64,000 bases of DNA from Gigaspora margarita (lineage: Eukaryota; Glomeromycota; Glomeromycetes; Diversisporales; Gigasporaceae). Below the pieces are notes generated by a model. That model was given only the letters and a program-made list of their open reading frames with translations, was not told where the DNA came from and searched no databases. Positions within the stretch are counted from its first letter, which is position 1, and each line of letters opens with the position of its first letter. The position numbers and the translations under genes were made by a program. The stretch lies in the NCBI GenBank assembly GCA_009809945.1, contig WTPW01000319.1, positions 95,296-159,295 of the forward strand, read 5' to 3'. Below, one piece after another: positions 10,735 to 21,639 of the stretch.

Positions 10735-11375
10735 ATTAAAATCGATTAGTTGATCAAGTTGATAACTAATCGATTCCATTCTACTAAACCAACTTAATTG
10801 ATTAATCAATTAATCAATTAGTCGATTAGTCGATTAAACGATTAGTCGATTAGTCAACTAATTGATTGGTTATCTGTTAGTTAACTAATTGCTAATCGAT
10901 TAGTGAGGCCTAGCGAAATGACGAAACCTGACAAAACCATAAGTTTCGTCAATGACAAAACTTGATGAAACTTATAGTTTTATCATTTCATCAATAGCAA
11001 AATAGTTTCGCCAAGCATCTATATAATTGATTAGTTGACCAATCAATTGGTTAATTGATTATAACGTCATTATAAAACATTTTTTTAGATCAATCATCAA
11101 AATGAACTTGATTTATACTTCGGGATCTTTATTTTCTTAAAGTTTCTTAAATAACAAATCGATTGGTTGACTAATCGATTGCTCAACTAATCAATTAATT
11201 GACTAATTAATTGGTCAACTAATCGATTAATCGATTGGTCAACTAATCAATTGGTCAACTAATTGATTAATTGATTAATTGATTGGTTAGCTAATCGATT
11301 AGTTAAAATAAAATCGATTAATCGATTAGTTAAAATAAAATCGATTAATCGATTAGTTGGTAAAATGGGTTGTCA
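10735..11375. repeat. Degenerate AATCGATTAGTTGAC array
   Basis: More than thirty partially palindromic words of the AATCGATTAG/TTGACTAATT type in ~640 bp, in both orientations, interrupted at 10901-11023 by a hAT-like MITE. Confidence 0.75.
10901..11023. mobile_element. 123-bp hAT-like MITE (GAAATGACGAAAC), copy 1
   Basis: Starts TAGTGAGGCCTAGCGAAATG and ends GCCAAGCATCTATA. Flanking octamers TAATCGAT (10893-10900) and TAATTGAT (11024-11031) differ at one base. The interior pairs as ATAAGTTTCGTC/GATGAAACTTAT. A second copy with an exact 8-bp TSD is at 40934-41048. Confidence 0.65.
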
Positions 11376-11413
11376 ACTAATTGATTGAAAAATTTTTGTC
11401 AATTTGTATCACT

Positions 11414-11643
11414 AGTCTAAATTTTACTATGTAAATCAATTATAAGCACTTAAGTAAATATGTTCAGAAGATAAAAATATATATTTTCCAAAATTTTATA
11501 CAAATTGAAGAAGTTTTTATTATTTAACTTTTAATTTTTATGTTTGTTGAATATATTTTTTTTAATAGGATAAGCATATTTTGATTTTCCAAATAAGTTT
11601 ACTTAAGCAATTATAATCATTTAACATAGTAGAATTTGGACTT
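11414..11643. mobile_element. Foldback MITE (AGTCYAAATTYTACTATG)
   Basis: Left AGTCTAAATTTTACTATGT, right reverse complement AGTCCAAATTCTACTATGT, with long arms including GCACTTAAGTAAA / GCTTAAGTAAACTT. Related copies: 12196-12440 (one arm) and 56095-56780. Confidence 0.55.
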
Positions 11644-11661
11644 TACTATGTACTAACTATT

Positions 11662-12182
11662 TTTTTTAACTTGCACCAGTTGCTTTGCCTGTGCTTAAAC
11701 TTTATTCATTGTATACAAACGAACATATATGTTTAGCTATAACTAGGAAGCATATATCCGGCTAGCCCTATTTCAGACTGCCCAAATGCCTAGTGGGCAC
11801 TGAGTTTTATCTTTCCAGCACCACCTTCAATCGGCCAGAATACTCCTCACTGCCAGGTCAATGTTGGTACAAACGAATGACACCTCAGAATGTCTGCGCT
11901 ATGAGTTCATGTAGTATCTTCTCAGACTTAGACCTCACATTATGTCTCGTGACTTCGGTTAATCTAAATTGGGTTCTAACTCGTTTCATTTCATTGCCAC
12001 AGATTTGATAATGGCAACTGCCCAATTAAGTCTGTCCGTAGACATCCTGGGTCCTTGTTTTCTCACGGTATTTCAGTTTTCTAACCGGCTAGTTTTTCCA
12101 TTTCATCTCTAGGGGAATTTGAACTAGCAACCTTCAATTTGTATCCTGAGAGCATAACTGATATGCTATCGGCCTGCAGGAC
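11662..12182 (-). mobile_element. tRNA-derived SINE, copy H3
   Basis: Minus-strand SINE of ~521 bp. The tRNA-like head is at 12182-12100: A box GATAGCATATCAG and B box TAGTTCAAATTCC on the minus strand. The 3' end has a T run on the plus strand (11661-11668). The flanks TGTACTAACTATT (11649-11661) and TGTACTGACTATT (12183-12195) form a 13-bp TSD with one mismatch. Core block at 12041-12087 and a second shared block at 11946-11985 (see findings). The 71-codon plus-strand frame at 11793-12008 is antisense to it. Confidence 0.82.
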
Positions 12183-12195
12183 TGTACTGACTATT

Positions 12196-12440
12196 GTTTG
12201 AAGAAGTTTTTATTATTTAACTTTTAATTTTTACATTTTTTGAAATATATTTTTTTAACAAATTTTAATTTTTTTGTCAAACATAAAAATTAAAAGTCAA
12301 ATAATAAAAAGTTCACCAATTTATATTAAATTTTCAGAATAAGCATATTTTGATCTTCCAAATAAGTTTACTTAAGCAATAATAATCATTTAGCACGGTA
12401 GAATTTGAACTTTACTATATAGTAACTATTGTTGATCATG
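12196..12440. mobile_element. Foldback MITE fragment
   Basis: Repeats TTTTTATTATTTAACTTTTA and GTTTACTTAAGCAATAATAA from the element at 11414-11643, plus an inner mirror TAAAAATTAAAAGTCAAATA. It lies directly behind the SINE's right TSD. Confidence 0.5.
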
Positions 12441-12739
12441 AAGTAGCTTATCTTTGGATCAAGGATGAATATATTTGGAATATGAATATTTTTGAGCAAA
12501 AAATCATCAAATACAAAAGACGAGCATAGTTTTTTAAAATTTCTAAAATTAATTTATCAGGACCCTTCTGGTAATAGTATCAAATAGGACCTCTGAAATT
12601 ATAACGTAATGTGAATAATAAATCCAGATACAATTAGGACTATCGAGTAATACCAAATATCAGCTTTAATCCAAATGATTATATATGAGTAACTAGAAAC
12701 TAGAGGACTAGAGATACAAATCATTGTAATATGCATATA

Positions 12740-12890
12740 TTTGACAGATTAGAGAAGTAACAAAAATTAGATGATTTTTTAGAAAAGGATGGGGATAAAA
12801 AATGTTGAAATTATATATAGGAACCTGACCAAATTTATATTAAAAGGGGGAAAGGGGAGTAGACCTCTAATAAAAAATAATCAGGTAATT
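12740..12890 (+). repeat. Dispersed repeat R3, copy 2 (interrupted by retroposon B)
   Basis: Same sequence as 940-1090, up to AATAATCAGGTAATT at 12876-12890. The 15 bp are repeated at 13840-13854, after which R3 continues (AATGACATGG). Confidence 0.8.
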
Positions 12891-13839
12891 TTTTTTTTTT
12901 CCTTTGACAATCTTGCTCTATTTATTAGATATTATTGATGTATATAAAAAAAACACACAACAAGAAATATATCTGTTACTATAATAGGCTGCGACCCGGC
13001 TACCACAAATTGGTGCCCAAGTAGGATTTTTGCACTGGTGTTTGTCAAATGAAAGCTGCCACAATCTTTTGCCATGAACACATCTTCCGAATATAACGAG
13101 GTACCCAGTTACCTTGAAAGTAAAAAAAACCTAACAAAACCTGTACCAGGAAAAAACAAAGGGAAAAAACTAACTAAACGGACTAATGTAAAATATAAAA
13201 ATTATATAATACTATTAAGAAAATTATTTCTAAGTATTATATGTACAGATTAGAAAGAAAATTGTTTACGCCTAAAAGAACATTCTAGAAAAGTATTTCA
13301 TCTCAAATTTTCTACCAAAATATCGCACATGTTTCTATTGTTTACTTAGTCATGTACAAAGAGCACACCTGACTTGATTCTAATTGGGTAGATGTCATCC
13401 CGATTAGGAAGTGTAAACAATACTGATCTTTTGGTGGGGGTAAGCTGGATTTCCCACTTTTTGTAAAAATTTTCGAACAAAAAACCTAAGAGGGAGAGGA
13501 CAAGGAGAGAGTGGGTACCAAACCAAAAAGAGTAGGTAAGAGTTACGCTGCACATAATAACATATCTCAAAAATAAACTCCAGTGTCAAAGCCCGCTACT
13601 TCTATGCTCAATAGCACCAAAAGTCTTTACTGGGAGTACTATCTATCAAGTCCGTCAAAAGATGCCCCAGGTCCCTTATTCCTGCGGTGTTTCAGTTCTC
13701 CAATAGGTAGTCTCTTGTTCCAGTCAACTTTTAGTAGAGCCAATTTATATTTTATATATTAAATGTAGAGTTCTCGTAGGTCGGCCTTCTTGAAAAGTTT
13801 GGTACAGATGATTGTTAGAAAGAGTTTCGAAAATTGTTG
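12891..13839 (-). mobile_element. ~0.95-kb poly(A) retroposon, copy B
   Basis: Bounded by an exact 15-bp duplication AATAATCAGGTAATT (12876-12890 and 13840-13854), with the T run at the left so that the poly(A) tail is on the minus strand. Two R3 copies without it (around 1072 and 19180) are empty sites. On the minus strand its 5' part contains ACTCTTTCTAACAATC, GTACCAAACTTTTCAAGA and the shared core at 13661-13706. Open frames at 13346-13589 are short and not shared in frame with copies A and C. It is non-coding or a decayed mRNA copy; the common 5' end of all three copies favours a defined element. Confidence 0.85.
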
Positions 13840-13869
13840 AATAATCAGGTAATTAATGACATGGCCCTT

Positions 13870-14059
13870 ACTATTAAATATAGTGGCTAAATTTGACAAA
13901 TTATTATATTAAATATAGTAGCCAAATTTTGGTACAGATATCAAATTGCTTTATATTTAAAAGTAAATAAAAATAAAACTAATATATTTAAGTTAAAATC
14001 TTTTTGTAATATTATAGTACTAGTTCTATAGTATTAATTTACAAAAAGATTTTTTTACA
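13870..14059. other. No gene recognised
   Basis: AT-rich; two short TTAAATATAGTNGCCAAAT words resemble the 28-bp minisatellite at 16019. Confidence 0.35.
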
Positions 14060-14210
14060 TATATATATTGGGGAAAGCTACGGACACAACACTCATATGA
14101 TAAATCTGGCCATATTGTGCATATAAGCCCCCTAACCTTAACACTAATCCTAACTCTGGTCAATGTTGTGCAAATAAGCACCTGAAATGTTGTGTCCATA
14201 GCTTTCACTA
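14060..14210. mobile_element. Short MITE (AAAGCTAYGGACACAACA)
   Basis: Left GAAAGCTACGGACACAAC and right (reverse complement) GAAAGCTATGGACACAAC. Its centre is a telomere-like tract, CCCTAACCTTAACACTAATC, at ~14129-14157. Confidence 0.65.
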
Positions 14211-14214
14211 TATA

Positions 14215-14598
14215 TTTATTAATTTTAAATTATATATAGATTTAGGTTATGTGACTCTAATTCTAGGCTACATGTACTATATCTAATTTATACACCTATG
14301 TAAATTTTGCTTTTTTATATCAAAAAACAGTTTTAAGCTGCACTCTAGGACCTACAACCTGTTTCTGAATATTTTGCTATATCCTAAATTTTTTTTCTTT
14401 TTGATTTTAGAACAATTATTTGATTTCAGAACCTACTTGAGCATAGTTTGGTTTGGTCTAATTTGATTTTTGGATTTAGGTCTTATTTTTTTTCTAACTT
14501 ATTACTAGTAAGATCCAAAAGGTTAAAGTAGTATTTTGCAAAATGCATTTGTAAAATATTCTTTTTTTACTTTTAGTTTTATATAAGGTCATTAACTA
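14215..14598. other. No gene recognised
   Basis: AT-rich with a TTGATTTTAGA / TTGATTTTTGGATTTAGG near-repeat. No frame worth calling. Confidence 0.35.
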
Positions 14599-14599
14599 A

Positions 14600-14896
14600 G
14601 GACCCCAGACATCTCTCATATAGGTTATAACTAGGTTTTGGCCAATTTTGATCTAATTTGCTAAAAATAACAAAACTATATTTTATTAAATAATTTTTGA
14701 TCTAGTAATCAAAATTGAATGAACTTTTTTTTGTTAGATGCGCCTTACTAAGAGCTTTATTTTTTAAAAAAGTCCATTCAAATTGGACTACTGAATGCAA
14801 AATAATTGCTAAAAACTGTTTTTTTTTGCTTCTTATATTTCAGAGGTTTTTGCTAAAATATATAATATATGATCTCTGTACTAGATGTTCAGTTCC
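14600..14896 (+). mobile_element. Harbinger-like MITE, copy 2 (decayed right end)
   Basis: GGACCCCAGACATCTCTCAT at the left; GATCTCTGTACTAGATGTTC at the right; the interior aligns with the reverse of 31118-31410, including TTTTTAAAAAAGTCCATTCA. TAA precedes the left end. Confidence 0.65.
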
Positions 14897-14924
14897 TATT
14901 GCTTGATACTGTAACTGTGCAGTA

Positions 14925-15290
14925 TAAAATCTTTTAATATAAAATTGTTGTACTATTACTGCAATCACAAAGTCTAACTTTTTTCTAATATAAGTTCTTT
15001 GTATAGCCATTATAGCTATGGATACTAATTTCTTATATAACATTTTTGTACTACTACTATTATATTGGTGTTTAGCTTTTACTAATATAAAACTTGCACT
15101 ACTACTACTATAGCACGATCTAATTTTTTATATAAGCTTTTTATACTGCTATTGCAGTTGCAGAGTCTAATTTTTACAATAGATCGTTGGTTGTAAAGGC
15201 TAAAAACTTTTTTATACAGTATAGGATAATATAAGATATTTACTGTACCAAATTTGATTAGAATACTATAAAGCATTCATTTTTATATAT
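14925..15290. repeat. Degenerate ~60-bp tandem repeat (CTTGTACTACTAC)
   Basis: Recurring modules: a TATAAGNTTCTTGTACTACT element, then GCAACTACAAAGCCTAA, then T-rich filler. The same unit returns at 15650-15925. Confidence 0.55.
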
Positions 15291-15649
15291 AAAACAGGTG
15301 CCAAATTTTAATAAGAACAATATAAAACATCCAATTTGTTATATAAGTACCAAATTTAAGATTGTATAAAATTAATTTTGATTGGTTAATATTATATAAT
15401 TAGATAATAATTAATTTTAATTAGTTAACTTATGTGATATCTGAAAATTAGTGTACCAAATTTTTAAATTATATAAAATAAGTAATATTTAATTTTTTAT
15501 AAATAATAATAAAAGAAACCTCTTTTTCAAAAAAATATAGTTTAGGTTACAAACTATTAATTTGAAAGAGATTTTTTGGTTTAATAATTTTTTTATTGAG
15601 TTATCTATTTTTCTAATTAAAATTGAAGTCTTATACTGTCCCATACTGT
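15291..15649. other. AT-rich spacer
   Basis: GTACCAAATTT words recur (15300, 15350, 15450). No gene seen. Confidence 0.35.
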
Positions 15650-15925
15650 ATATATAAAGGTCCTTGCAATGTTACAACTATAAGCCTTAAATTTTTTTTA
15701 CTATAAGATTACTGTAATATTATTGCGACTATGAAGCTTAAATTTAAAGTTCTTGTACTACTACTATAAAAAAGCCTAATTTTTATATAAGGTTCTTGCA
15801 CTACTACTGCAGCACAGTGCCTAAGTTTTTTACAATAGATATTGCACTATTATTTTAGCTACAAAGCCTAAATTTCTTTTACTATAAAATTCTTGTACTA
15901 TTACTATAACTATTTAATTTAATAA
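15650..15925. repeat. Degenerate ~60-bp tandem repeat, second block
   Basis: Same unit as 14925-15290, for example TATAAGGTTCTTGCACTACT followed by ACTGCAGCACAGTGCCTAAG. Confidence 0.55.
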
Positions 15926-16018
15926 TGCCTTTTCTCTTTTTGACTCAAACTATTAGTAGGAGATACAAAGGATCATTATACAGTTCGAACAACCTAGTCC
16001 CGACTAATGAAATTTTCT

Positions 16019-16185
16019 AGCAGCCAAATCTGAAATTTACATAATGCAGCCAAATTTGATATTTTCATTATATGCAGCCAAATTTGATATTTTCATTATA
16101 TGTAGCCAAATTTGATATTTTTCATTATATACAGCCAAATTTGATATTATCATTATATATAGCCAAATTTGATATTATTATACCA
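16019..16185 (+). repeat. 28-bp minisatellite (GCAGCCAAATTTGATATT)
   Basis: About six head-to-tail copies of a unit made of AGCCAAATTTGATATT plus TTCATTATATGC. The unit core AGCCAAATTT is also the core of the minisatellites at 19785 and 20970. Confidence 0.85.
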
Positions 16186-16189
16186 GTAT

Positions 16190-16965
16190 GATCACATGAA
16201 ACATGAAGGGATAGTTCTGTTCAACTTTTTGGTATACTATATTTTTTTCTATTTTAAAAGGTATTATTATATTATTTTTTCTCTCTATATCAGTACGATC
16301 ATATACAATATGTTCACTATGCTGATTTTTGAAATTTTTTTTTTTAGTAGGAATAATAATTTCATTCATTCATTTTAGAAAATGTTAATACATTTACAAA
16401 TTATATAACTATGCTATTATATTGCTATGATAATATATGCATACATATGTCTATGTGAAATTATAATCATTTTGAGATGATCTAAAGCAATTGATATTTC
16501 ATTTTAACGATCTAATTACTTTATTGATACAAAATAAAGTCAAGAACTGTTAATCATATAAACTTTTGCGATGCCAGTAAGAGAGATAAATCATGTGGAT
16601 GCTATGTTAGTAGAGAGTCTCATTAATTTTTTTTTGAATAGTTACCTGTGAATTATTATATAGCAATAGTATTTGCTATATACATATTATATATATATGT
16701 ATGAACTATGGTTAAATAATTATTACAACTTTCTTATAATAATTTGTATGATTGTCAAATTTGTAATTGTTGTGATCTTGCAATAGACCTATAAATTAAT
16801 AACAAATGTATAAAAATTAAATATTGAACTACTATAATTATATTATAACTATAACATTTACAGTCCTATATATAATACTACAGTGTTGTAATTTAGTTGT
16901 CATTTATTTATTATTTGAATGCTACAAAGCAAACCTAAATTACATTTTTCTTTGCAGTACTCATT
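16190..16965. other. No gene recognised
   Basis: Two CAGTAYGATCAYATG words (16186 and 16290) suggest a remnant element. Overlapping frames on both strands at 16169-16378 are low complexity. Confidence 0.35.
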
Positions 16966-17270
16966 TTAAAAATCAACATTCACTTTAACTATGACTTATT
17001 GAATAGCAAGTTTGTAACAGACTTTTTTTATAGTAACTATGTTAATTCTAATACAAACTAACTCAACCATATACTGAAATTACAGAATAGTAAGTAAGTT
17101 CTGTAAATTTTCTATAGTAACTACAATAATATCAATACAAACTAACTCAGTATTAACTATATAGAAATCATGATAATTTCAATACAAACTAGTTCAATTT
17201 TACCTGTATTCAAATAGCAAGTGAGTTCTATAGTAGAATTTTTATAGTTGTAGTTCTAATATAACGATTC

Positions 17271-18067
17271 CAAAAATTATTTCCCTGCCAACTCATTTCT
17301 CCAACACTATAATGTTGATATCATTTACAGCTAGTGATGTTTGATAAAATTGATTTATTAGTAGATGAAATTAAATCTGACAAAATGATAAAACACTTAA
17401 CGAAATTATTTTGATCTATAATTATTAGTAATAAAATTAATTTTGAATTAAAATATTATTCTAAGGAGCATGCTAGGACCCTGAAATATACATAGATAGG
17501 TCAGGTATGAGTTTGTTTATTTTTGAGGTTTTTTATACAGATTTTTTCTATTTATAGTAATTTTTTGCTTATTTTTGAAGTTTTTTCTGCAGGTCTTTTC
17601 TTTTTTAGTAATCCTATAATTAACCTAATCTATCTATATATATTTTGGGGTCCTAGCATGCTATCTAAGTTTATAAAAAATTTTTTTGATGTTTATATGA
17701 AATTTTTGGCACAATCACAAAATGCCGAAACTATTCATCAATTCAAAAATAATTTCATTAAGCATTTATATCTATAGCACACATTTCGATAAGATATATT
17801 TGATATTATATACTTTTTACAATTCTTTTTTTAGACAAAACATTTCACCAACAATTATTTCTCTGACATATAATTTTAAAAACATTAGCTCTAAATCAGG
17901 CCAACTCTAATGCTAGATTAGTCACTTTTATATTAAGGAAATGATTGTCAGAAAATGTCTTGTCTAAGAAAAGAATTGTTGAAGAAATACAATATCGAAT
18001 ATATATCTCATCGAATAGCATGTCAGCATTATGGTATCAGAAAATGAGTTGGTAGAAAAATAATTTT
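17271..18067. mobile_element. TIR element (CCAAAAATTATTTCCCTGCC)
   Basis: The left end has AAAAATTATTTCCCTGCCAA then CTCATTTCT; the right end (reverse complement) has AAAAATTATTTTTCTACCAA then CTCATTTTCTGATACC. It is ~800 bp, of which 17467-17662 is a nested MITE with its TSDs. TSD of the outer element not resolved; no transposase frame. Confidence 0.5.
17475..17654 (+). mobile_element. 180-bp MITE, AGGACCCTGAAATATAC family, copy 1
   Basis: Ends AGGACCCTGAAATATACATA (left) and the mirrored TATTTTGGGGTCCT (right), flanked by an exact 8-bp duplication AGCATGCT (17467-17474 and 17655-17662). Eight-base TSDs suggest hAT ancestry. Other copies: 30595-30770, 42291-42469 and 58573-59041. Confidence 0.88.
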
Positions 18068-18442
18068 TAGGAAACAAAGCAACAACCAATTTATTATAGA
18101 TAACTTATAATCCAATGTTAACTAACTTAATCATATACTGTAGTCACTAGAATAATATACATATTGAGTAATAGAATCTTTATGATAATAATTCTGATAC
18201 AAGCTAACTCGACTATAACCACATACTTGGTAGCTAGAATAGCAAGTAAGTTCTATGAAGAATTATTATAATAAAAATCAAGTAATTTAAATATAGCTAC
18301 TAAACCTTATCGCTCTTTTGATTTAGTTAGATTGATGAATTTTGCAGATTTTTTTTGTCTGTGAGTCTTATAAATTCTGATTCTCATATATGCATATACC
18401 TATATTAATAATTATTTGTAATTGTTAGTTGTTTATTATCAT

Positions 18443-18676
18443 AATTAATTTTATAGCTGATGCTAAAATTTTGATTATTTTATTATTAATTTTACAATTT
18501 TTGGTAATGTTTTTTTTTAGTTTTCATATAATAATTTGAGCAGAGGTTAGAGTCAGATTTATTAATTAAAGTGTATAGATAGGTTTTAGTAGGTTTTATA
18601 GTTCTAAAATGGGGTTTATAGTTCTAAACAAAGACCCCAAAATTTCAATATCAGCATCAGTTGCAAAAATTAATTA
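18443..18676. mobile_element. MITE, GCTGATGCTAAAA family
   Basis: Left GCTGATGCTAAAATTTTG and right CAATATCAGCATCAGTTGC; close relative of the nested element at 43474-43698. It contains a CCCCAAAATTTC segment shared with that copy. Confidence 0.6.
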
Positions 18677-19169
18677 TTTGCAGGATATATGTATATATGA
18701 AACTCATGGTTCATAGAACTTATAAACAAGAAAAAACTACAAAATTCATCGATCCAACTAAATTGATAAGAGCAATAATTATACAGAAATCAAAATAATT
18801 TCAATGCAAACTAACTTAACCATATATGCTATAGTTATCAAAACAGTAAATAAGCTCTGTAATAAATTTTTTTTTTTTTTAGAAACTTATGATAGCAATC
18901 AATAATTCCAATACAAACACAAACCAACACAGAATTATCCATATAGAATTTATGATAATTTCAATGAAAACTAGCTTGATCTTAATTACATAGAAATCAT
19001 AATTTAGATCAAACTAAACAATAAAGTTGCTGAAATAGTAAGTAGGCTCTGTAACAGAATTTTTACAGTAAAAATCATAATATTTCTGATGCATTCTGAT
19101 GCAAACTAACTCAATTATTGTGGCAGATTAAAAAGAAATCCAGATTAAAATGAAATTAGGTCCATGTTA

Positions 19170-19330
19170 TTAATTACCTAATTATTTTTTATCAGAGGCC
19201 TACTCCCCTCCCTCTTCTTTAATATATATATAGTCAGGTTCTTATATATAATTTCAACTTTTTTTACCCCCTCTCTTCCTAAAAAATTACCTGATTTTTG
19301 TCACTCTTCTTATAGTATAAAATCTCGAAA
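19170..19330 (-). repeat. Dispersed repeat R3, copy 3
   Basis: Minus-strand copy: CATGTTATTAATTACCTAAT then TATTTTTTATCAGAGGCC reads as the uninterrupted form of the target of retroposon B. Confidence 0.7.
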
Positions 19331-19784
19331 ACTAAATTTTTTTTTGAAGTGCATTTTTTAGGGTTAGAGGTTAGTGTTAGGGTTTAGTTTTAAAAAAAAT
19401 TATAATAAACAAGTATTAGTGGGTTTTAGAAGGTTAGCAGGTTAAGTAGAAAATTTAGATTTCATTTTAAATTATGATTTGTGACAATTATTGATAGTTT
19501 CAATAGAAACTAACTATATTTTAAGTACAATACTATATACATAACAAATAAGTGTTTCAATTCTATTTTGAGATTATAATTCGAATTTAGGCAAATTTGA
19601 ATTTATTCGAATTAGAACTGGTTTTAAATTAGGTAACACTATTATTGGACAAATTGTTGAATCTGGTAATTTGGCAAATGATTAGCAGCATATGCTACAA
19701 AATAGCACATGTTCATTTGCCAAATTACCATTATAAATTGCTTTAATAGTATACAAAAAGTGACCATGTTTTATATATATAGGG

Positions 19785-19925
19785 TAATCAAATTTAGTAG
19801 ATATAGAGTGGCCAAATTAGTATATATAGGGTGGCCAAATTTAGTATATATAGGACAGCCAAATTTAGTATATATAGAGCAGCCAAATTGCTTGTTTTAA
19901 TAAATATACAGGGCAGCCAAATTTC
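19785..19925 (+). repeat. ~22-bp minisatellite in S1
   Basis: Repeats of AGCCAAATTTAGTATATATA followed by GG (variants TGGCCAAAT, CAGCCAAAT); about five to six units. Confidence 0.8.
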
Positions 19926-20243
19926 ATATTTAATTATAAAAATACTATAACTTCAACCTGCTATAACTTTTTTATAAATAGATTTAAAAAAAATTAAAAA
20001 ATATATAAGTATATAGCTTGTTTTGATTTAACATTTTAAGATAGTATTTTTTGGTTACTATTTTTTTTTAAAGAAAGATTAGCAATTTAAATATCATCAA
20101 TTTTATTTGTCAGGACTAGGTTGTTTGCACTATAGCATTTTTATAAAGTGTATCTTAAATGGCCTTCTTTTTTTCAAGTTTATTTTAGTGAAAGGCTTTA
20201 GAGATTAGCTTGTATTTAAGTGAATACATTTACTACTAATTAG

Positions 20244-20522
20244 CAGTGTTGTACATTTTGGCTGTTCATAGCCTTTTTTGGCTTGTCCATGTTCAAAATT
20301 GTCCAAACATCCAAGATTGTCCAAAGCTTGTTCAGGCTTTAATAATTAATAAATCTATCTAAAAAATATATAACTATATATTTTTTAGGTGCTAAACACA
20401 TTTCAGTTAAAATTAAAATAGGTTATCTTAATAAAATTTTAAGTAATTTTACTTTATTTAATTGTTCAAATTTGTCCAAATTTGTCCAAATCATTGTCCA
20501 AAGTTGTCCCATAACAATACTG
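20244..20522. mobile_element. 279-bp hAT-like MITE (CAGTGTTGTAC)
   Basis: CAGTGTTGTACATTTTGGC at the left and CAGTATTGTTATGGGAC (reverse complement) at the right, between CTAATTAG octamers at 20236-20243 and 20523-20530. Unit S2 has a single CTAATTAG at 21483-21490 and no insert. The interior repeats TTGTCCAAA words at both ends. Confidence 0.9.
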
Positions 20523-20676
20523 CTAATTAGTATTTTTGCAAAATGCATCTTTACTAGTATGATATTTTATAAAGTATATTAACATATACTTTCTGATCAA
20601 GGTTATTACTAAGAAGAGTTAAAAATTATGATAGTGCTCCAGAAAGCGCATCTGAAGATGCTTTCCTTTTTCAAAT

Positions 20677-21630
20677 TATAATTTGTGACAATTATTGATA
20701 GTTTCAATTGAAACTAACTATATTTTAAGTACAATACTATATATATAACAAATAAGTGTTTCAATTCTATTTTGAGATCATAATTCGAATTTAGGTAAAT
20801 TTGAATTTATTCGAATTAGAACTGGTTTTAAATTCGGTAACACCATTATTGGGCAAATTGTTGAATCTGGTAATTTGGCAAATAATTGGCAGCATATGCT
20901 ACAAAATAGCACATGTTTATTTGCCAAATTACCATTATAAATTGCTTTAATAGTATACAAAAAGTGGCCAAGTTTTATATATATAGGGTAGCCAAATTTA
21001 GTAGCCAAATTAGTAGACATATAGCAGTCAAATTTAGTATATATAGGGTGGCCAAATTAGTATATATAGGGTAGCCAAATTTAGTATATATAGGACAGCC
21101 AAATTTAGTATATATAGGGCAGCCAAATTGCTTGTTTTAATAAATATGCAGGGCAGCCAAATTTTATATTTAATTATAAAAATACTATAACTTCAACCTG
21201 CTATAACTTTTTTATAAATAGATTTAAAAAAAAATTAAAAACTATAGAAGTATATAGCTTGTTTTGATTTAACATTTTAAGATAGTGTTTTTTTTTGGGT
21301 ACTATTTTTTTTTAAAGAAAGATTAGCAATTTAAATATCATCAATTTTATTTGTTAGAACTAGATTGTTTGCACTATAGCATTTTTATAAAGTGTATCTT
21401 AAATAGCCTTCTTCTTTTTTTCAAGTTTATTTTAGTGAAAGGCTTTAGAGATTAGCTTGTATTTAAGCGAATACATTTATTACTAATTAGTATTTTTGCA
21501 AAATGCATCTTTACTAGTATGATACTTTATAAAGTATATTAACATATACCTTCTGACCAAAGTTATTACTAAGAAGAGTCAAAAATTATGATAGTGCTCC
21601 AGAAAGTCCATCTGAAGATGCTTTCCTTTT
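20677..21630 (+). repeat. Direct duplication, unit S2
   Basis: Second copy of S1 without the hAT-like insert. The minus-strand 80-codon frame at 20778-21020 crosses the minisatellite and is not credible as a gene. Confidence 0.85.
20970..21165 (+). repeat. ~22-bp minisatellite in S2
   Basis: Same unit as at 19785-19925 but with two to three more copies, so the array length changed after duplication. Confidence 0.8.
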
Positions 21631-21639
21631 TCAATTTGA

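Larger units (their letters stand above)
16970..19135. repeat. Scattered ~75-bp tandem repeat with insertions
   Basis: Units containing AATACAAACTAACTCAACCA and AGTAAGTTCTGTAA occur at 16970-17260, 18060-18300 and 18770-19135; the gaps are filled by the element at 17271-18067 and by the MITE at 18443-18676. Confidence 0.55.
19472..20625 (+). repeat. Direct duplication, unit S1
   Basis: Nearly identical to 20677-21630, beginning TTGTGACAATTATTGATAGT and running through a minisatellite to GATAGTGCTCCAGAAAG. S1 carries an extra hAT-like insert at 20244-20522. The copies are adjacent and head to tail. Confidence 0.85.

Noticed and set aside
11793-12008. 71-codon open frame in GC-richer DNA
   Set aside because: Antisense to the body of SINE H3.
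16019-16185. Regular repeats resembling a CRISPR array
   Set aside because: The units are contiguous 28-bp copies with no unique spacers, there are no cas genes and the DNA is eukaryotic.
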